Assembly: GCA_039029395.1 (NCBI GenBank)
Contig: JBCCGG010000051.1
Coordinates: 1 to 41,578 of the forward strand
Direction of reading: 5' to 3'
Source: JBCCGG01 sp039029395
GTDB lineage: Bacteria; Pseudomonadota; Alphaproteobacteria; Kiloniellales; JAKSDN01
DNA length: 41,578 nt
The notes under the pieces: model-generated
The model's database searches: none
Told to the model about the DNA's origin: nothing
What the model saw: only the letters and a program-made list of their open reading frames with translations
Part shown: positions 1 through 7,373 of the stretch, piece after piece
Layout: each line of letters begins with the position of its first letter
How positions within the stretch are numbered: the first letter of the stretch is position 1
Program-made: the position numbers and the translations under genes

Positions 1-522
1 CGTCGCCGTGTAGTCCGACCCAGCCTTCGCCGAACCGTCCGAGGTCGTGTAGTCGAGCGTCAGCCCCGTCGCCGGCGGACGGGACAAGATCACCTCGAAC
101 ACCGCAACCCGGCCGCCGCCGTCGCTCTCCAGGATCTGCAGATCGTTGACGAACAGCGCCAGGTTGCCCCCTGCCCCGTCGTCGTCCAGGATCGTCCCGT
201 TAGCCCGCAGGGTCGGCGAGGTCCCCGGGAACACCGCGTTCACCGGGTTGAACAGCTCCAGGATGAAGTTTTCGTCCGCCTCGTCCAGCGCGTCCTCGAC
301 CAAGCTGATCGACACCGTCGTGCTGGTATCCCCAGCCGAAATGGTAAAAAAGGTGTTCGCCTCTACGAAGTCGAAATCGGAGTCCGCCGTCCCGCCCAAG
401 GTCCGGTAGTTGACCGTCACATCCGACAAGGATGCTTCGGAAAGGGTAATGTCAAAGACCAAGGACACAGCGCCGCCCGTGCCCTCGAGTATGGATGCGG
501 ATGCAATTGATACTTCGACCAT
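1..522 (-). CDS. Calx-beta domain protein, 3'-truncated by window edge
   Basis: The frame reads open from an ATG at 522 to the window edge, giving 174 codons with no stop, so the gene continues off the left end. GGAGAG lies 5 nt upstream of the ATG. The translation holds one complete Calx-beta repeat with typical features: an acidic start (VSIASASILEGTG), a central 'VNYRTLGGTA' strand, and an 'ISLVEDALDEADENFILEL' block followed by 'GTILDDD'. A second repeat begins near residue 135 ('LQILESDGGGRVAVFEVILS'). Calx-beta repeats bind calcium through Asp/Glu clusters and occur in large bacterial surface or adhesin-type proteins. No signal peptide is visible at the N-terminus, so if it is exported, a C-terminal type I secretion signal is possible, but that part is outside the window. 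The domain call is secure; the protein's full architecture and role are unknown. Confidence 0.82.
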   Translation of the reverse strand, partial: MVEVSIASASILEGTGGAVSLVFDITLSEASLSDVTVNYRTLGGTADSDFDFVEANTFFTISAGDTSTTVSISLVEDALDEADENFILELFNPVNAVFPGTSPTLRANGTILDDDGAGGNLALFVNDLQILESDGGGRVAVFEVILSRPPATGLTLDYTTSDGSAKAGSDYTAT

Positions 523-1263
523 GACCTCTCTCCGTCTTCTGCGGGTTAGAGCCAGTCAAGATGGGCGGGGCTTTCGATCAGTTGCTCTGCTCGAGGTCAG
601 CCAACAGTTTCGTTTTGACCGTTGTCACTGCCATCAAGCAAAGATGTGTTTTGAGCTAGTCCCCCGAGATCCTACCTGGCGCCCCCTGTTGCGCTGTTAG
701 CACGTTGCAACGAGGTCACTGCCAACGCTGTAAGGCCGTGAGCCCCTCCGACCGGTTGGTCAAGCGATGTGTGAAACAACAATTGCGCCTTGAAACAAGT
801 TTTCATCAAATGCTCTATTTCCCAAGAAGGAGCCTATTAGCCCCTGAAGTTAAATAACTTTTTCGAATTCCTTTGCTGTCAAACCTTGGTTTACACAGCC
901 TCCCAACCAAGGGTCGAGTGTGAAATTGCGCGCTTGGATTGTCAATGCTCAAATCGCCCAATTCAAATGCAATTCAAGAACTCGTGAGAGCGTTCTCGCT
1001 TTTCGCCAGCTGAACTTCCAGTTGGCCACCAAAGCTGCATGAGGGCTCTAACGGCACATCGCTGTTAATTGGCGAATGCTGTGCAGAGGAAACCTTGCCC
1101 TGGCTTGCACGTGCCCACCGTTCTCGCGGAAAGCGTACCGGTTAGATCTGAGCCGTGCGGTGGGCGTCACCAAAGCGAGCGTCATCTGGAGCCACCGCTT
1201 GGGTCAAAATTTCTATCCCAGTTTGTGATTCCGGAGGCCGAAATTTAGGGGCTTGGTATGCCC
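523..1263. other. 741-bp non-coding, lower-GC region
   Basis: No open frame with a plausible start and recognisable protein was found on either strand. Base composition is visibly lower in GC than the rest of the window. It contains the upstream region of the Calx-beta gene (right side of that gene) and the downstream side of the PEP-CTERM gene. A TTTACAC element at 890-896 resembles the TGTAAA/TTTACA half-sites near 2043 and 2144-2163. No RNA gene was recognised. Confidence 0.5.
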
Positions 1264-1920
1264 TCAAGCTCTCCAGCCACGCATCAGCGAGAAGCCCAGC
1301 CCACCGAGCGCTATAACAAAGAGCGCCAGGCTCGAGGGCTCGGGCACTTGCGTGGCAAGACGCAGCGTCGGCCCGAAGATGCCTTGATCGTCGCTAAGCG
1401 CAACGCTGGGAAAAGCCAAGCCGCTGTCGGGAACGTCGTTGACCCGTTCCTGAATGTTGGCGATCGAAGGACTCAACGTGAAGGGCGCGAAGAACTGAGC
1501 GAGCGGCACGTCGTCGAAGAACACATTGCCGATGACATAGAAGCCGGGCGCCAGGGACTGCAGGCCGATGTCCTCGAACAGCCAAAACCCATCCCCGTTG
1601 GAGGCAACCTGCATGCTGGCATCAGAAATGGTGGCCGACGCTAAGAGAGTGCCGTCCGCCGCCCACAAGCCGGCCTCTACGGTGGTGCCGATCCCGTCGC
1701 CATCGGCATCCCAGACACCGATCCCGTCGATGTCAATCGCGGAGGTGACTTCGAAACCCCAACCAAAGGTCGCGCCCGCAACGTTGCCACAGCCAAAGCC
1801 GCAAGGGCCCGCAACGCCACCCGGATCGAGATCAAGAATGAGTTCGGCCCGCGCGGTGCCCACCATCCCCATGACCACGAGGCCGACAAATAGACTCAAG
1901 AGCACATGCGCCTGCTTCAT
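1264..1920 (-). CDS. PEP-CTERM sorting domain protein, DUF4082-like
   Basis: A 218-aa exported protein. The ATG at 1920 is chosen over one 19 codons upstream because GAGGAAGG sits 5 nt before it and a clean Sec signal peptide follows (MKQAHVLLSLFVGLVVMG...ARA, cleavage near residue 25). The C-terminus is a classic PEP-CTERM tail: VPEPSSLALF, a hydrophobic helix, then the basic MRGWRA end. In organisms with the exosortase/PEP-CTERM system this tail is cut by exosortase (XrtA-type) and the protein is linked to the cell surface or exopolysaccharide matrix. The middle (residues ~50-100) has a 'GWGFEV...GIGVWDADGDG...GLWAADGTLLASATI' pattern resembling DUF4082-like beta-sandwich domains. No exosortase gene is in the window. 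The family call is firm; the ligand and role are unknown. Confidence 0.88.
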   Translation of the reverse strand: MKQAHVLLSLFVGLVVMGMVGTARAELILDLDPGGVAGPCGFGCGNVAGATFGWGFEVTSAIDIDGIGVWDADGDGIGTTVEAGLWAADGTLLASATISDASMQVASNGDGFWLFEDIGLQSLAPGFYVIGNVFFDDVPLAQFFAPFTLSPSIANIQERVNDVPDSGLAFPSVALSDDQGIFGPTLRLATQVPEPSSLALFVIALGGLGFSLMRGWRA

Positions 1921-2042
1921 GGCACCTTCCTCAATCTGAAATCTCGGATCCTGACCAATTTCCCATGCAAGATTCATGCCAGGATTCAGAATGGACGCAT
2001 TATCAAAGGCTTAAGAACTTTGAAAAAGACACGCTATCCGAG

Positions 2043-2053
2043 GGTGTAAAGAA
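2043..2053 (+). repeat. GGTGTAAAGAA direct repeat, copy 1
   Basis: The 11-mer GGTGTAAAGAA occurs here and again at 2144-2154, where it forms half of a perfect palindrome. Repetition of the same element 101 bp apart upstream of the PEP-CTERM gene suggests a binding site for a regulator; the regulator is unknown. Confidence 0.45.
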
Positions 2054-2091
2054 ACCCGACACCAGATTCAAGGGAAATTGATCCTAAAATA

Positions 2092-2119
2092 AACCAATGT
2101 CATTTACTATCAATTGGTT
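2092..2119. repeat. Inverted repeat AACCAAT-N14-ATTGGTT
   Basis: The arms AACCAAT (2092-2098) and ATTGGTT (2113-2119) are perfect 7-bp complements separated by 14 bp. It lies 19 bp from the larger palindrome at 2138-2170. It could be an operator or chance in an AT-rich stretch. Confidence 0.35.
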
Positions 2120-2137
2120 AAGACCACTCTCCTGACG

Positions 2138-2170
2138 AATCATGGTGTAAAGAATCTTTACACCATGATT
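2138..2170. repeat. Perfect 15-bp palindrome, 3-nt loop
   Basis: AATCATGGTGTAAAG (2138-2152) and CTTTACACCATGATT (2156-2170) are exact reverse complements separated by AAT. The core is TGTAAA-N5-TTTACA. There is no T-run on either side, so it is not an ordinary intrinsic terminator; with a symmetrical core and a repeated half-site nearby, a dimeric regulator operator is more likely. It sits ~220 bp upstream of the PEP-CTERM start. Confidence 0.7.
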
Positions 2171-2464
2171 GACCCTATTCTAGGCGCGCGGTGCGAGGGA
2201 GACTTCGCTGGAAAACTCGCCGTAGCGGACGGCCGCCGGGAAGACCAAAAGAGAGCGATCAACGTACCGACTGGATGCGCAGTCGAATCACTTGCACAGG
2301 CTTCCGGCTCAACGGCACCTGATAACGATGACGCCTGAAACGCAGTGACCCTGCGAGGCCGCGTCGGTGGACGCACAGCCGCTTGTCAGCCGGCCGCTGA
2401 TCCTTCAACCAACCGCGTTGCGTGCCAGTTGGTTCGGCGGAAAATCTGCATGCCATTGAAAAGA

Positions 2465-2541
2465 TGGTCGGGGAGAGAGGATTCGAACCTCCGGCCCCTA
2501 CGTCCCGAACGTAGTGCTCTACCAGGCTGAGCTACTCCCCG
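2465..2541 (-). tRNA. tRNA-Pro (anticodon CGG), CCA encoded
   Basis: On the minus strand the 77-nt gene begins CGGGGAG and ends CTCCCCG-A-CCA, giving a perfect 7-bp acceptor stem, discriminator A and a genome-encoded CCA. The D arm carries AGCTCAGCCTGGTAGAGC. The anticodon arm is CTACG-TTCGGGA-CGTAG, with anticodon CGG reading the CCG proline codon. The T arm contains GGTTCGAATCC. All arms pair as expected, so the gene looks functional. Confidence 0.97.
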
Positions 2542-2554
2542 CCACCGGGCCGGG

Positions 2555-2583
2555 GTTATAGCCGCCCCCAGCGCCCTTGGCAA
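2555..2583 (-). promoter_or_regulatory. Sigma-70-type promoter of tRNA-Pro
   Basis: On the minus strand TTGCCA (2583-2578) and TATAAC (2560-2555) are separated by exactly 17 bp, and the -10 box ends 13 nt before the tRNA's first base. Spacing and sequence fit a housekeeping sigma-factor promoter. Confidence 0.7.
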
Positions 2584-2601
2584 TGGCTCTGATCGGGCTT
2601 T

Positions 2602-3216
2602 TCAGCCGGCCGGGCGATCCATGACGAAGATCTTCTCGACCACGGTGTAGTCCATGTAGCCGAGCCGGGCGATCGGCTTGAAGCGGGACCAATCGATCAT
2701 GCCGTCGGTGAGGATGGCCTCGTCGATGTGGATGCCGACCACCTGTCCGAAGACCACCTGGTTGACATCGTCCGGCTCGTTCGACGGCAGGCGCACGGTC
2801 TGCAGATAGCGGCACTCCAGATGCACCGGGCTTTCCTTGACACGGGGCGGCTTGACCAAGCGCGACGGCACCGGCGTCAGGCCGGTCAGCTCGAACTCGT
2901 CGACCGCGCGCGCGACCCGGGCCGAGCTCAGATTGACCGCCTCGCGCAGCTCCCAGGTGGCGACGTTGCAGACGAACTCGCCGGTCGCCTCGACGTTTTT
3001 CGGCGTGTCCTTGGGGCCGCCCTCCAGATGGGGGCCGCCGGCCGAGAAGATCACCACCGGCGGGTCCGAGGCGACCGCGTTGAAGAAGCTGAAGGGCGCC
3101 AGGTTGACCCGGCCGTCTTCGTCCAGGCTGCTGATCCAGCCAATCGGCCGGGGCACGACCAGGGCCTTGAAGGGGTTGTGCTTGAGGCCGTGGGGGTCCT
3201 TGGGTTCGTAGAACAT
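2602..3216 (-). CDS. Flavin reductase family protein (FMN-binding split barrel)
   Basis: A 204-aa cytosolic protein of the flavin reductase-like / DIM6-NTAB family. The N-terminal 'ALVVPRPIGWISSLDEDGRVNLAPFSFFNAVASDPPVV' pattern (residues ~18-56) is the FMN-binding split-barrel signature, followed by 'KDTPKNVEATGEFVCNVA', also typical. Members bind FMN and either supply reduced flavin to a monooxygenase or act as oxidoreductases themselves. No partner monooxygenase is seen nearby. It is the last gene of the run TRAP transporter-amidase-small membrane protein, with a 22-bp gap to the previous gene, so it is probably co-transcribed. A weak AGGTAAG lies upstream of the ATG. The family call is secure; substrate unknown. 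Confidence 0.88.
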   Translation of the reverse strand: MFYEPKDPHGLKHNPFKALVVPRPIGWISSLDEDGRVNLAPFSFFNAVASDPPVVIFSAGGPHLEGGPKDTPKNVEATGEFVCNVATWELREAVNLSSARVARAVDEFELTGLTPVPSRLVKPPRVKESPVHLECRYLQTVRLPSNEPDDVNQVVFGQVVGIHIDEAILTDGMIDWSRFKPIARLGYMDYTVVEKIFVMDRPAG

Positions 3217-3238
3217 GGGCGCTTACCTGACTAGCCGG

Positions 3239-3433
3239 TCACTCGCCCGAGGGGCGACCGTTGCCCTTGCCGTTGCCGCTGGTCCTGACATCGACCCAGA
3301 TCTCATAGATCGCCATGAGCACGACCAGGACACAGACCACGGTGAGGTCGATCTCCTTGACGAAGGTCACCACGATGCCCAGGAAGACGATCAAGAGCGC
3401 CATGGCGATGACGGCAAGGCCTCGGTCGAGCAT
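3239..3433 (-). CDS. Small two-helix membrane protein
   Basis: A 64-aa protein starting at the ATG at 3433, with AAGGAGAGG just upstream; the longer in-frame extension upstream is antisense-like Arg-rich sequence and is not used. Two hydrophobic segments (about residues 5-24 and 29-46) are joined by FVKEID, followed by a charged/glycine-rich tail (TSGNGKGNGRPSGE). It lies 19 bp after the amidase and 22 bp before the flavin reductase, all on the same strand, so it belongs to the operon. Small membrane proteins of this kind sometimes accompany transporters, but no family was recognised. Role unknown. Confidence 0.7.
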   Translation of the reverse strand: MLDRGLAVIAMALLIVFLGIVVTFVKEIDLTVVCVLVVLMAIYEIWVDVRTSGNGKGNGRPSGE

Positions 3434-3452
3434 TTGCCTCTCCTTCTCTCTC

Positions 3453-4814
3453 TCAGGCCGTCGCCGCGCCGGCCTGGTCGCCCTGGTCCAGTTCGGCCAG
3501 GTGCCGGGCCAGCCAGCGCGCCGTGCGCAGCAGGCGTCCGTCGTCGCCGCGCCGGCCGACCAGCTGCACGCCGATTGGCAGGCCGCTCTCGCTCCGCAGC
3601 AGGGGCAGGCTGACCGCCGGCACGCCGCACAGCGTCCAGAGCACGCAGTAGACCGGGTCGCCGGTCGCCTCGCCGGCCGGTGCCGGCCCCAAGGCCGCGG
3701 GCGTGATGATCGCATCATAGCGCTCGAAGATTTCGTCCAGGCCGGCATTTAGCAGCTTCACCCAGTCGAGCGCCAGGGTGTAGTCGAAGGCCAGGGTCTT
3801 GCGGCCTTCCTCGATCATTTCACAGAGCCGCGGAGTCAGCTGATCGGCGCCGCGCTCGTGATAGCCGGCCAGCGCCCGGGCGGTGTCGGCCAGCATGATG
3901 GTGCGGTGCAGGTCGGTCGCCTCGGCGAAGGGCGCCGGCAGTTCGACCTCGTCGCAGTCCTCGCCCAGGACCTCGGCGAGCTCGGCGAAGCCGCCCTGAA
4001 GGTCGGGCTCGGCCTGCTCCCAGGCCGGTTGGGTCACCATGGCGAAGACCGGGCGCACCGGCGGCTCGGTCAGCGCCAGCTCGGCCAGGCGCGGGCGCGG
4101 CGCCGGCCGGGTGTCCTGATCCAGCGGGTCGTAACCGATCATGGCCTCGGCGACCAGGGCCGCGTCCTCGACCGAGCGCCCGAAGCTGCCGATCGTGTCC
4201 AGCGCACGCGACAGGCCAAGCACGCCGTGACGCGAGATCAGGCCGTGGCTCGGCTTGTAGCCGACCACGCCGCAAAAGCTGGCCGGGCGGATCACCGACC
4301 CCGCGGTTTGGGAGCCGATCGCGAGCGGCGCCATGCCGCTGGCGACCGCCGCCGCCGAGCCACTCGAGGAGCCGCCCGGAGTGTGCGCCTGATTGTGGGG
4401 ATTGCGGGTCTTGCCGGCGCCGAACAGGGCCAGCTCGGTGGTCACTGTTTTGCCCAGGATGAGCGCGCCGGCCTCGCGCAGGCGGGTCACCGCCGTTGCG
4501 TCTTCGCTCGGGCGCCGGCCGGCATCGATCGCGGTGCCGTTCTCGGTCGGCATGTCCTTGGTGTCGAAGATGTCCTTCACGGCGACCGGTACGCCGTGCA
4601 AGGGACCGATCGGCTTGCCGGCCTGGCGGTGGTCGTCGAGCGCCTTGGCCTGGGCCATGGCATATTCTTGGTCCAGGTAGGCCCAGGCATCGATCTGGCC
4701 ATCGACCGCCGCGACGCGCGCCAGGCAGGCGGCGGTCAGCTGCTCGCAGGTGATCTCGCCGATCGCCAGCTTGTCCCGCGCCTGGAGCGCGCCGAGTGCG
4801 GTTAGATCGCTCAT
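3453..4814 (-). CDS. Amidase (amidase signature family)
   Basis: A 453-aa enzyme of the amidase signature family, which hydrolyses amides to acids and ammonia with a Ser-cisSer-Lys triad. All three residues can be placed: Lys80 in VAVKD, Ser149 in PGGSSSGSAAAVASG, and Ser173 in QTAGSVIRP, with the expected 24-residue Ser-Ser spacing. The start is the ATG at 4814, which overlaps the stop of the upstream TRAP large-permease gene by 4 nt (ATGA), so the two are translationally coupled; the frame stays open much further upstream but that part is shadow sequence inside the permease. The coupling suggests that the TRAP system imports the amide or a precursor that this enzyme cleaves. It is not GatA, as no gatB or gatC is nearby. 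Substrate unknown. Confidence 0.93.
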   Translation of the reverse strand: MSDLTALGALQARDKLAIGEITCEQLTAACLARVAAVDGQIDAWAYLDQEYAMAQAKALDDHRQAGKPIGPLHGVPVAVKDIFDTKDMPTENGTAIDAGRRPSEDATAVTRLREAGALILGKTVTTELALFGAGKTRNPHNQAHTPGGSSSGSAAAVASGMAPLAIGSQTAGSVIRPASFCGVVGYKPSHGLISRHGVLGLSRALDTIGSFGRSVEDAALVAEAMIGYDPLDQDTRPAPRPRLAELALTEPPVRPVFAMVTQPAWEQAEPDLQGGFAELAEVLGEDCDEVELPAPFAEATDLHRTIMLADTARALAGYHERGADQLTPRLCEMIEEGRKTLAFDYTLALDWVKLLNAGLDEIFERYDAIITPAALGPAPAGEATGDPVYCVLWTLCGVPAVSLPLLRSESGLPIGVQLVGRRGDDGRLLRTARWLARHLAELDQGDQAGAATA

Positions 4815-6646
4815 CGGCCGTAGATTGTCTCGGGCAGCCACAGGGCGATCTCCGGGAAGACGTAGAGGATGAACATGGCCAGGAAGATCATCGACAGGAA
4901 CGGCAACACGCCCTTGAAGATCTGGACCAGCTGCACGCCGGGCGGCGCCACGCCCTTCAGGTAATAGGCCGCCATGGCCATGGGTGGCGTCAGGAACGAG
5001 GTCTGCAGGTTGAGCGCCACCAGGATCCCGAAGAACAGGGGGTCGATCCCGAAGTGCGGCAGGAGCGGCAGGAAGATCGGGATGAAGATGATGATGATCT
5101 CGCTCCACTCCAGCGGCCAGCCGAGCAGGAAGATGATCAGCTGGGCCAGGATCAGGAACATGATCGGCGAGAGATTGAGGCCGATCACGAACTCGCTGAT
5201 CAGCTCCTCGCCGCCCAGGTAAGAGAACACCGAGGAGAAGGTCCAGGAGCCGACGAAGAGCCAGCACACCATGGCCGATGTGCGCACGGTGAGATAAACC
5301 GAGTCCCGCAGCACGCTGTGCTCAAGCGTGCGCCAGGCGAACCAGGCGATCGCGCCGACGAAGATGCCCACGTCGAGCGCCCACCAGTTGATCTCCTCGT
5401 TGCGCACGATGTCGGCCAGGCCCATGTGCATGGCGGCGATGTAGGCGGCGCCCAGCAGGCCGCCGACCAGCGCACCCTGCCCGGCGAACCTCATCATCGC
5501 GTGGCCGGCGTCGGTCTTCGGCCGCAAGCGCCCGATCAGCTCGACGCGGTCGCCTAGGAAGGTCACAGCCAGGCCGAACACGATCGCGATCACCACGTTG
5601 ATGTAGGGCCCGCCGAAGAGGCCGCCCTGGAGCGAGACCGGGATGTCGAAGAACATCGCCCGCATCGACTGGAAGATCACCACGTAGGCGACGTAGATCA
5701 GGCTGACCGAGAGCGCGCCGATGCCGAGCGCCTCGAGCCATTTGGAGCTGTCGCGCCCCTCGTGGGCCCACTCGGGCTGGATCTCGCCCTTGACGATCGC
5801 CGCGACCCGGTAGCAGATCGCCAGCAAAAGCCCGCCCAGGGCGCCGACCGAGGCGGCTTCCGAGGGTGTCGCCAAGCCGGCCAGGATCGCGCCGAGCACC
5901 GAGAGAATCAGAAACGCGAGCGGAAAGAACGAAGTGATCAGCATGAAGAACACCTGACCGCGGGTCACGTCGCCGATCTCCTCGGCCTTGGGCTTGGGCG
6001 CCAGGCTCGGGTTGAGCCAGGCCCGGCCCATGACGTAGAGCACGTAGAGCCCGGCCAGCAGGAAGCCGGGGAAGATCGCCCCGGCATAGAGCTTGACGAT
6101 CGAGACATTCGAGGTCGCGGCATAGACGATCAGCATGATCGAGGGCGGGATCAGGATGCCGAGACAGCCACCGGCGCAGATTACGCCGGCCGCGAAGGAG
6201 GTGTCGTAGCGGGCCTTGAGCATGGCCGGGAAGGCGAGCAGGCCCATCAGGGTCACCACCGCGCCGATGATGCCGGTCGCGGTCGCGAACATGGCGCAGG
6301 TCGCAAGCGCCGCGATCGCCATGGAGCCGGGCAGACGGCGGGCGGCGATGTTCATGGTGAAGAACAGGCGATCGACGATGTTTGCCCGTTCTACTATGTA
6401 GCCCATAAACAAAAACAGCGGCACCGCGGTCAGCACGTCGTTGGCCATCACCGAATAGGTCTGGTTGACCAAAAGATCGAAGACCCGGTTGTCGAAGATG
6501 GTCTTCATGCGCTCGGGGTCGAAGTAGGCGTAGTAGCCGAACATCACGCCCATCGCCATCAGGGTGAAGGCGATCGGGAAGCCGAGCAAAATCACCAGGA
6601 TGAAGATGCCCAGCATGGCAACCGCGACTTGGGGATCACTCAGCAT
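4811..6646 (-). CDS. TRAP transporter large permease (DctM type) with internal insertion
   Basis: A 611-aa polytopic membrane protein, the substrate-translocating subunit of a sodium-coupled TRAP transporter. The N-terminal half shows DctM hallmarks: LTAVPLFLFMG, a 'TGIIGAVVTLMGLLAFPAML' segment, and 'GGCLGILIPPSIMLIVYA' (residues ~159-176). The C-terminal half ends with 'LNLQTSFLTPPMAMAAYYLKG'. Family members are usually ~430 aa. The extra length is an insertion at about residues 300-445 that adds several hydrophobic segments and a soluble loop containing 'DRVELIGRLRPKTDAGH'. AAGGAG lies 8 nt before the ATG. The start overlaps the DctQ gene by 11 bp and the stop overlaps the amidase start. 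Confidence 0.95.
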   Translation of the reverse strand: MLSDPQVAVAMLGIFILVILLGFPIAFTLMAMGVMFGYYAYFDPERMKTIFDNRVFDLLVNQTYSVMANDVLTAVPLFLFMGYIVERANIVDRLFFTMNIAARRLPGSMAIAALATCAMFATATGIIGAVVTLMGLLAFPAMLKARYDTSFAAGVICAGGCLGILIPPSIMLIVYAATSNVSIVKLYAGAIFPGFLLAGLYVLYVMGRAWLNPSLAPKPKAEEIGDVTRGQVFFMLITSFFPLAFLILSVLGAILAGLATPSEAASVGALGGLLLAICYRVAAIVKGEIQPEWAHEGRDSSKWLEALGIGALSVSLIYVAYVVIFQSMRAMFFDIPVSLQGGLFGGPYINVVIAIVFGLAVTFLGDRVELIGRLRPKTDAGHAMMRFAGQGALVGGLLGAAYIAAMHMGLADIVRNEEINWWALDVGIFVGAIAWFAWRTLEHSVLRDSVYLTVRTSAMVCWLFVGSWTFSSVFSYLGGEELISEFVIGLNLSPIMFLILAQLIIFLLGWPLEWSEIIIIFIPIFLPLLPHFGIDPLFFGILVALNLQTSFLTPPMAMAAYYLKGVAPPGVQLVQIFKGVLPFLSMIFLAMFILYVFPEIALWLPETIYGR

Positions 6647-7268
6647 CGCGGCGCTCCTTGGGCTCGACCACGTCCACCGCCTCGCTCTGGTGCTTCAGCG
6701 CCTCGGCGAGTTCGCGGTCCTTGAGGAGCTTGTCCTCTAGCTCCTCGACGTCCTCCAAGTGGCGCGGCCAAACCCCGGTGCGCATGCATTGGATGCAGCG
6801 GCAGACCTGGGCGACACCCTGCAGGAGCAGCAGCAGGCCGGCGACCGAGATGATCGTCTTAAACTGAAAAATCGGCACGTTGGCCGGGCTCATGACGCTG
6901 ACTTCAAGATAGCGCCAGGAGCGCTCGGTATACTTCCAGCCGGCCAGGATCAGCGCGATCACGCCGGGGAAGAAGAAGATAAAGTAAAGAATCAGCTCGA
7001 CCGTCGCCTGGGTCTTCGGCTTCCACAGCCGGTAGACGAAGTCGCCGCGCACATGGCCGTCGCGCGACAGGGTGTAGGCGCCAGCCATCATGAACAGCGC
7101 GCCGTACATCATGTAGCTGAGGTCGAATGCCCAGGAGGTCGGGTCGCGCAGCAGGTAGCGCACGAAGACCTCGTAGCCGACGCCAAAGGTCATCACCATG
7201 ATGCACCAGGCAAAGGCTTTTCCGAACCAGGCGGAAACCTTATCCGCGAAGAAGATGAAGCGTTCCAT
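6636..7268 (-). CDS. TRAP transporter small permease (DctQ type)
   Basis: A 210-aa membrane protein, the small subunit that partners DctM. It has four hydrophobic segments: near residues 15-32, 50-65, 88-108 and 133-155. The conserved 'YEVFVRYLLRDPTSWAFDLSYMMYGALFMMAGAYTLSRDGHVRGDFVYR' region carries the usual R...W..E/D and 'HVRGDF' motifs. A long charged C-terminal tail (residues ~165-210) is cytoplasmic. It lies between the hairpin after the binding-protein gene and the DctM gene, overlapping the latter by 11 bp. There is no strong ribosome site upstream, so its expression may depend on transcript processing or readthrough from the binding-protein gene. Confidence 0.92.
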   Translation of the reverse strand: MERFIFFADKVSAWFGKAFAWCIMVMTFGVGYEVFVRYLLRDPTSWAFDLSYMMYGALFMMAGAYTLSRDGHVRGDFVYRLWKPKTQATVELILYFIFFFPGVIALILAGWKYTERSWRYLEVSVMSPANVPIFQFKTIISVAGLLLLLQGVAQVCRCIQCMRTGVWPRHLEDVEELEDKLLKDRELAEALKHQSEAVDVVEPKERRDAE

Positions 7269-7318
7269 CAGTCACTAGATCTTTGGGCCGAGGCTGGGTT
7301 TACCCGTCTCCAGAAGGC

Positions 7319-7350
7319 GGCGGGCACAACCCGATCGAGTTGTGCCCGCC
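7319..7350 (-). terminator. Hairpin between TRAP binding protein and permease genes
   Basis: A perfect 12-bp stem (7319-7330 with 7339-7350, core CGGGCACAAC/GTTGTGCCCG) with an 8-nt loop, 23 bp beyond the binding-protein stop. There is no T-run after it on the minus strand, so it is more likely an attenuator or mRNA-stabilising hairpin than a full terminator. Equivalent hairpins occur at 11085-11115 and 27775-27806 in the other TRAP loci. Confidence 0.75.
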
Positions 7351-7373
7351 CAGCCGTTCAGCCGTCCGACAAA

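Larger units (their letters stand above)
1921..2464. other. 544-bp non-coding region with palindromes
   Basis: No convincing coding region. The left part (about 1980-2175) is AT-richer and carries two inverted repeats and a repeated GGTGTAAAGAA motif, listed separately. Since the only gene reading out of it is the PEP-CTERM gene to the left, this is probably its promoter/operator region. The right part (2180-2460) is GC-rich with no recognisable gene; short open frames there run into the tRNA. Confidence 0.5.

Noticed and set aside
2138..2170. Palindrome as the terminal inverted repeats of an insertion sequence
   Set aside because: The arms are only 3 nt apart with no transposase in the window and no target-site duplication.
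2345..2583. Short open frames on both strands across 2345-2583
   Set aside because: They translate the tRNA-Pro gene and its flank (the GRALRSGRRGRRFESS type of peptide is a known tRNA shadow).
3453..4814. Amidase as GatA of the tRNA-dependent amidotransferase
   Set aside because: No gatB or gatC nearby and the gene is coupled to a TRAP transporter instead.
4815..5267. N-terminal extension of the amidase frame to 604 codons
   Set aside because: The added part lies inside the TRAP large-permease gene in another frame and is Arg/Leu-rich noise; the ATG at 4814 overlaps the permease stop as expected for coupled genes.
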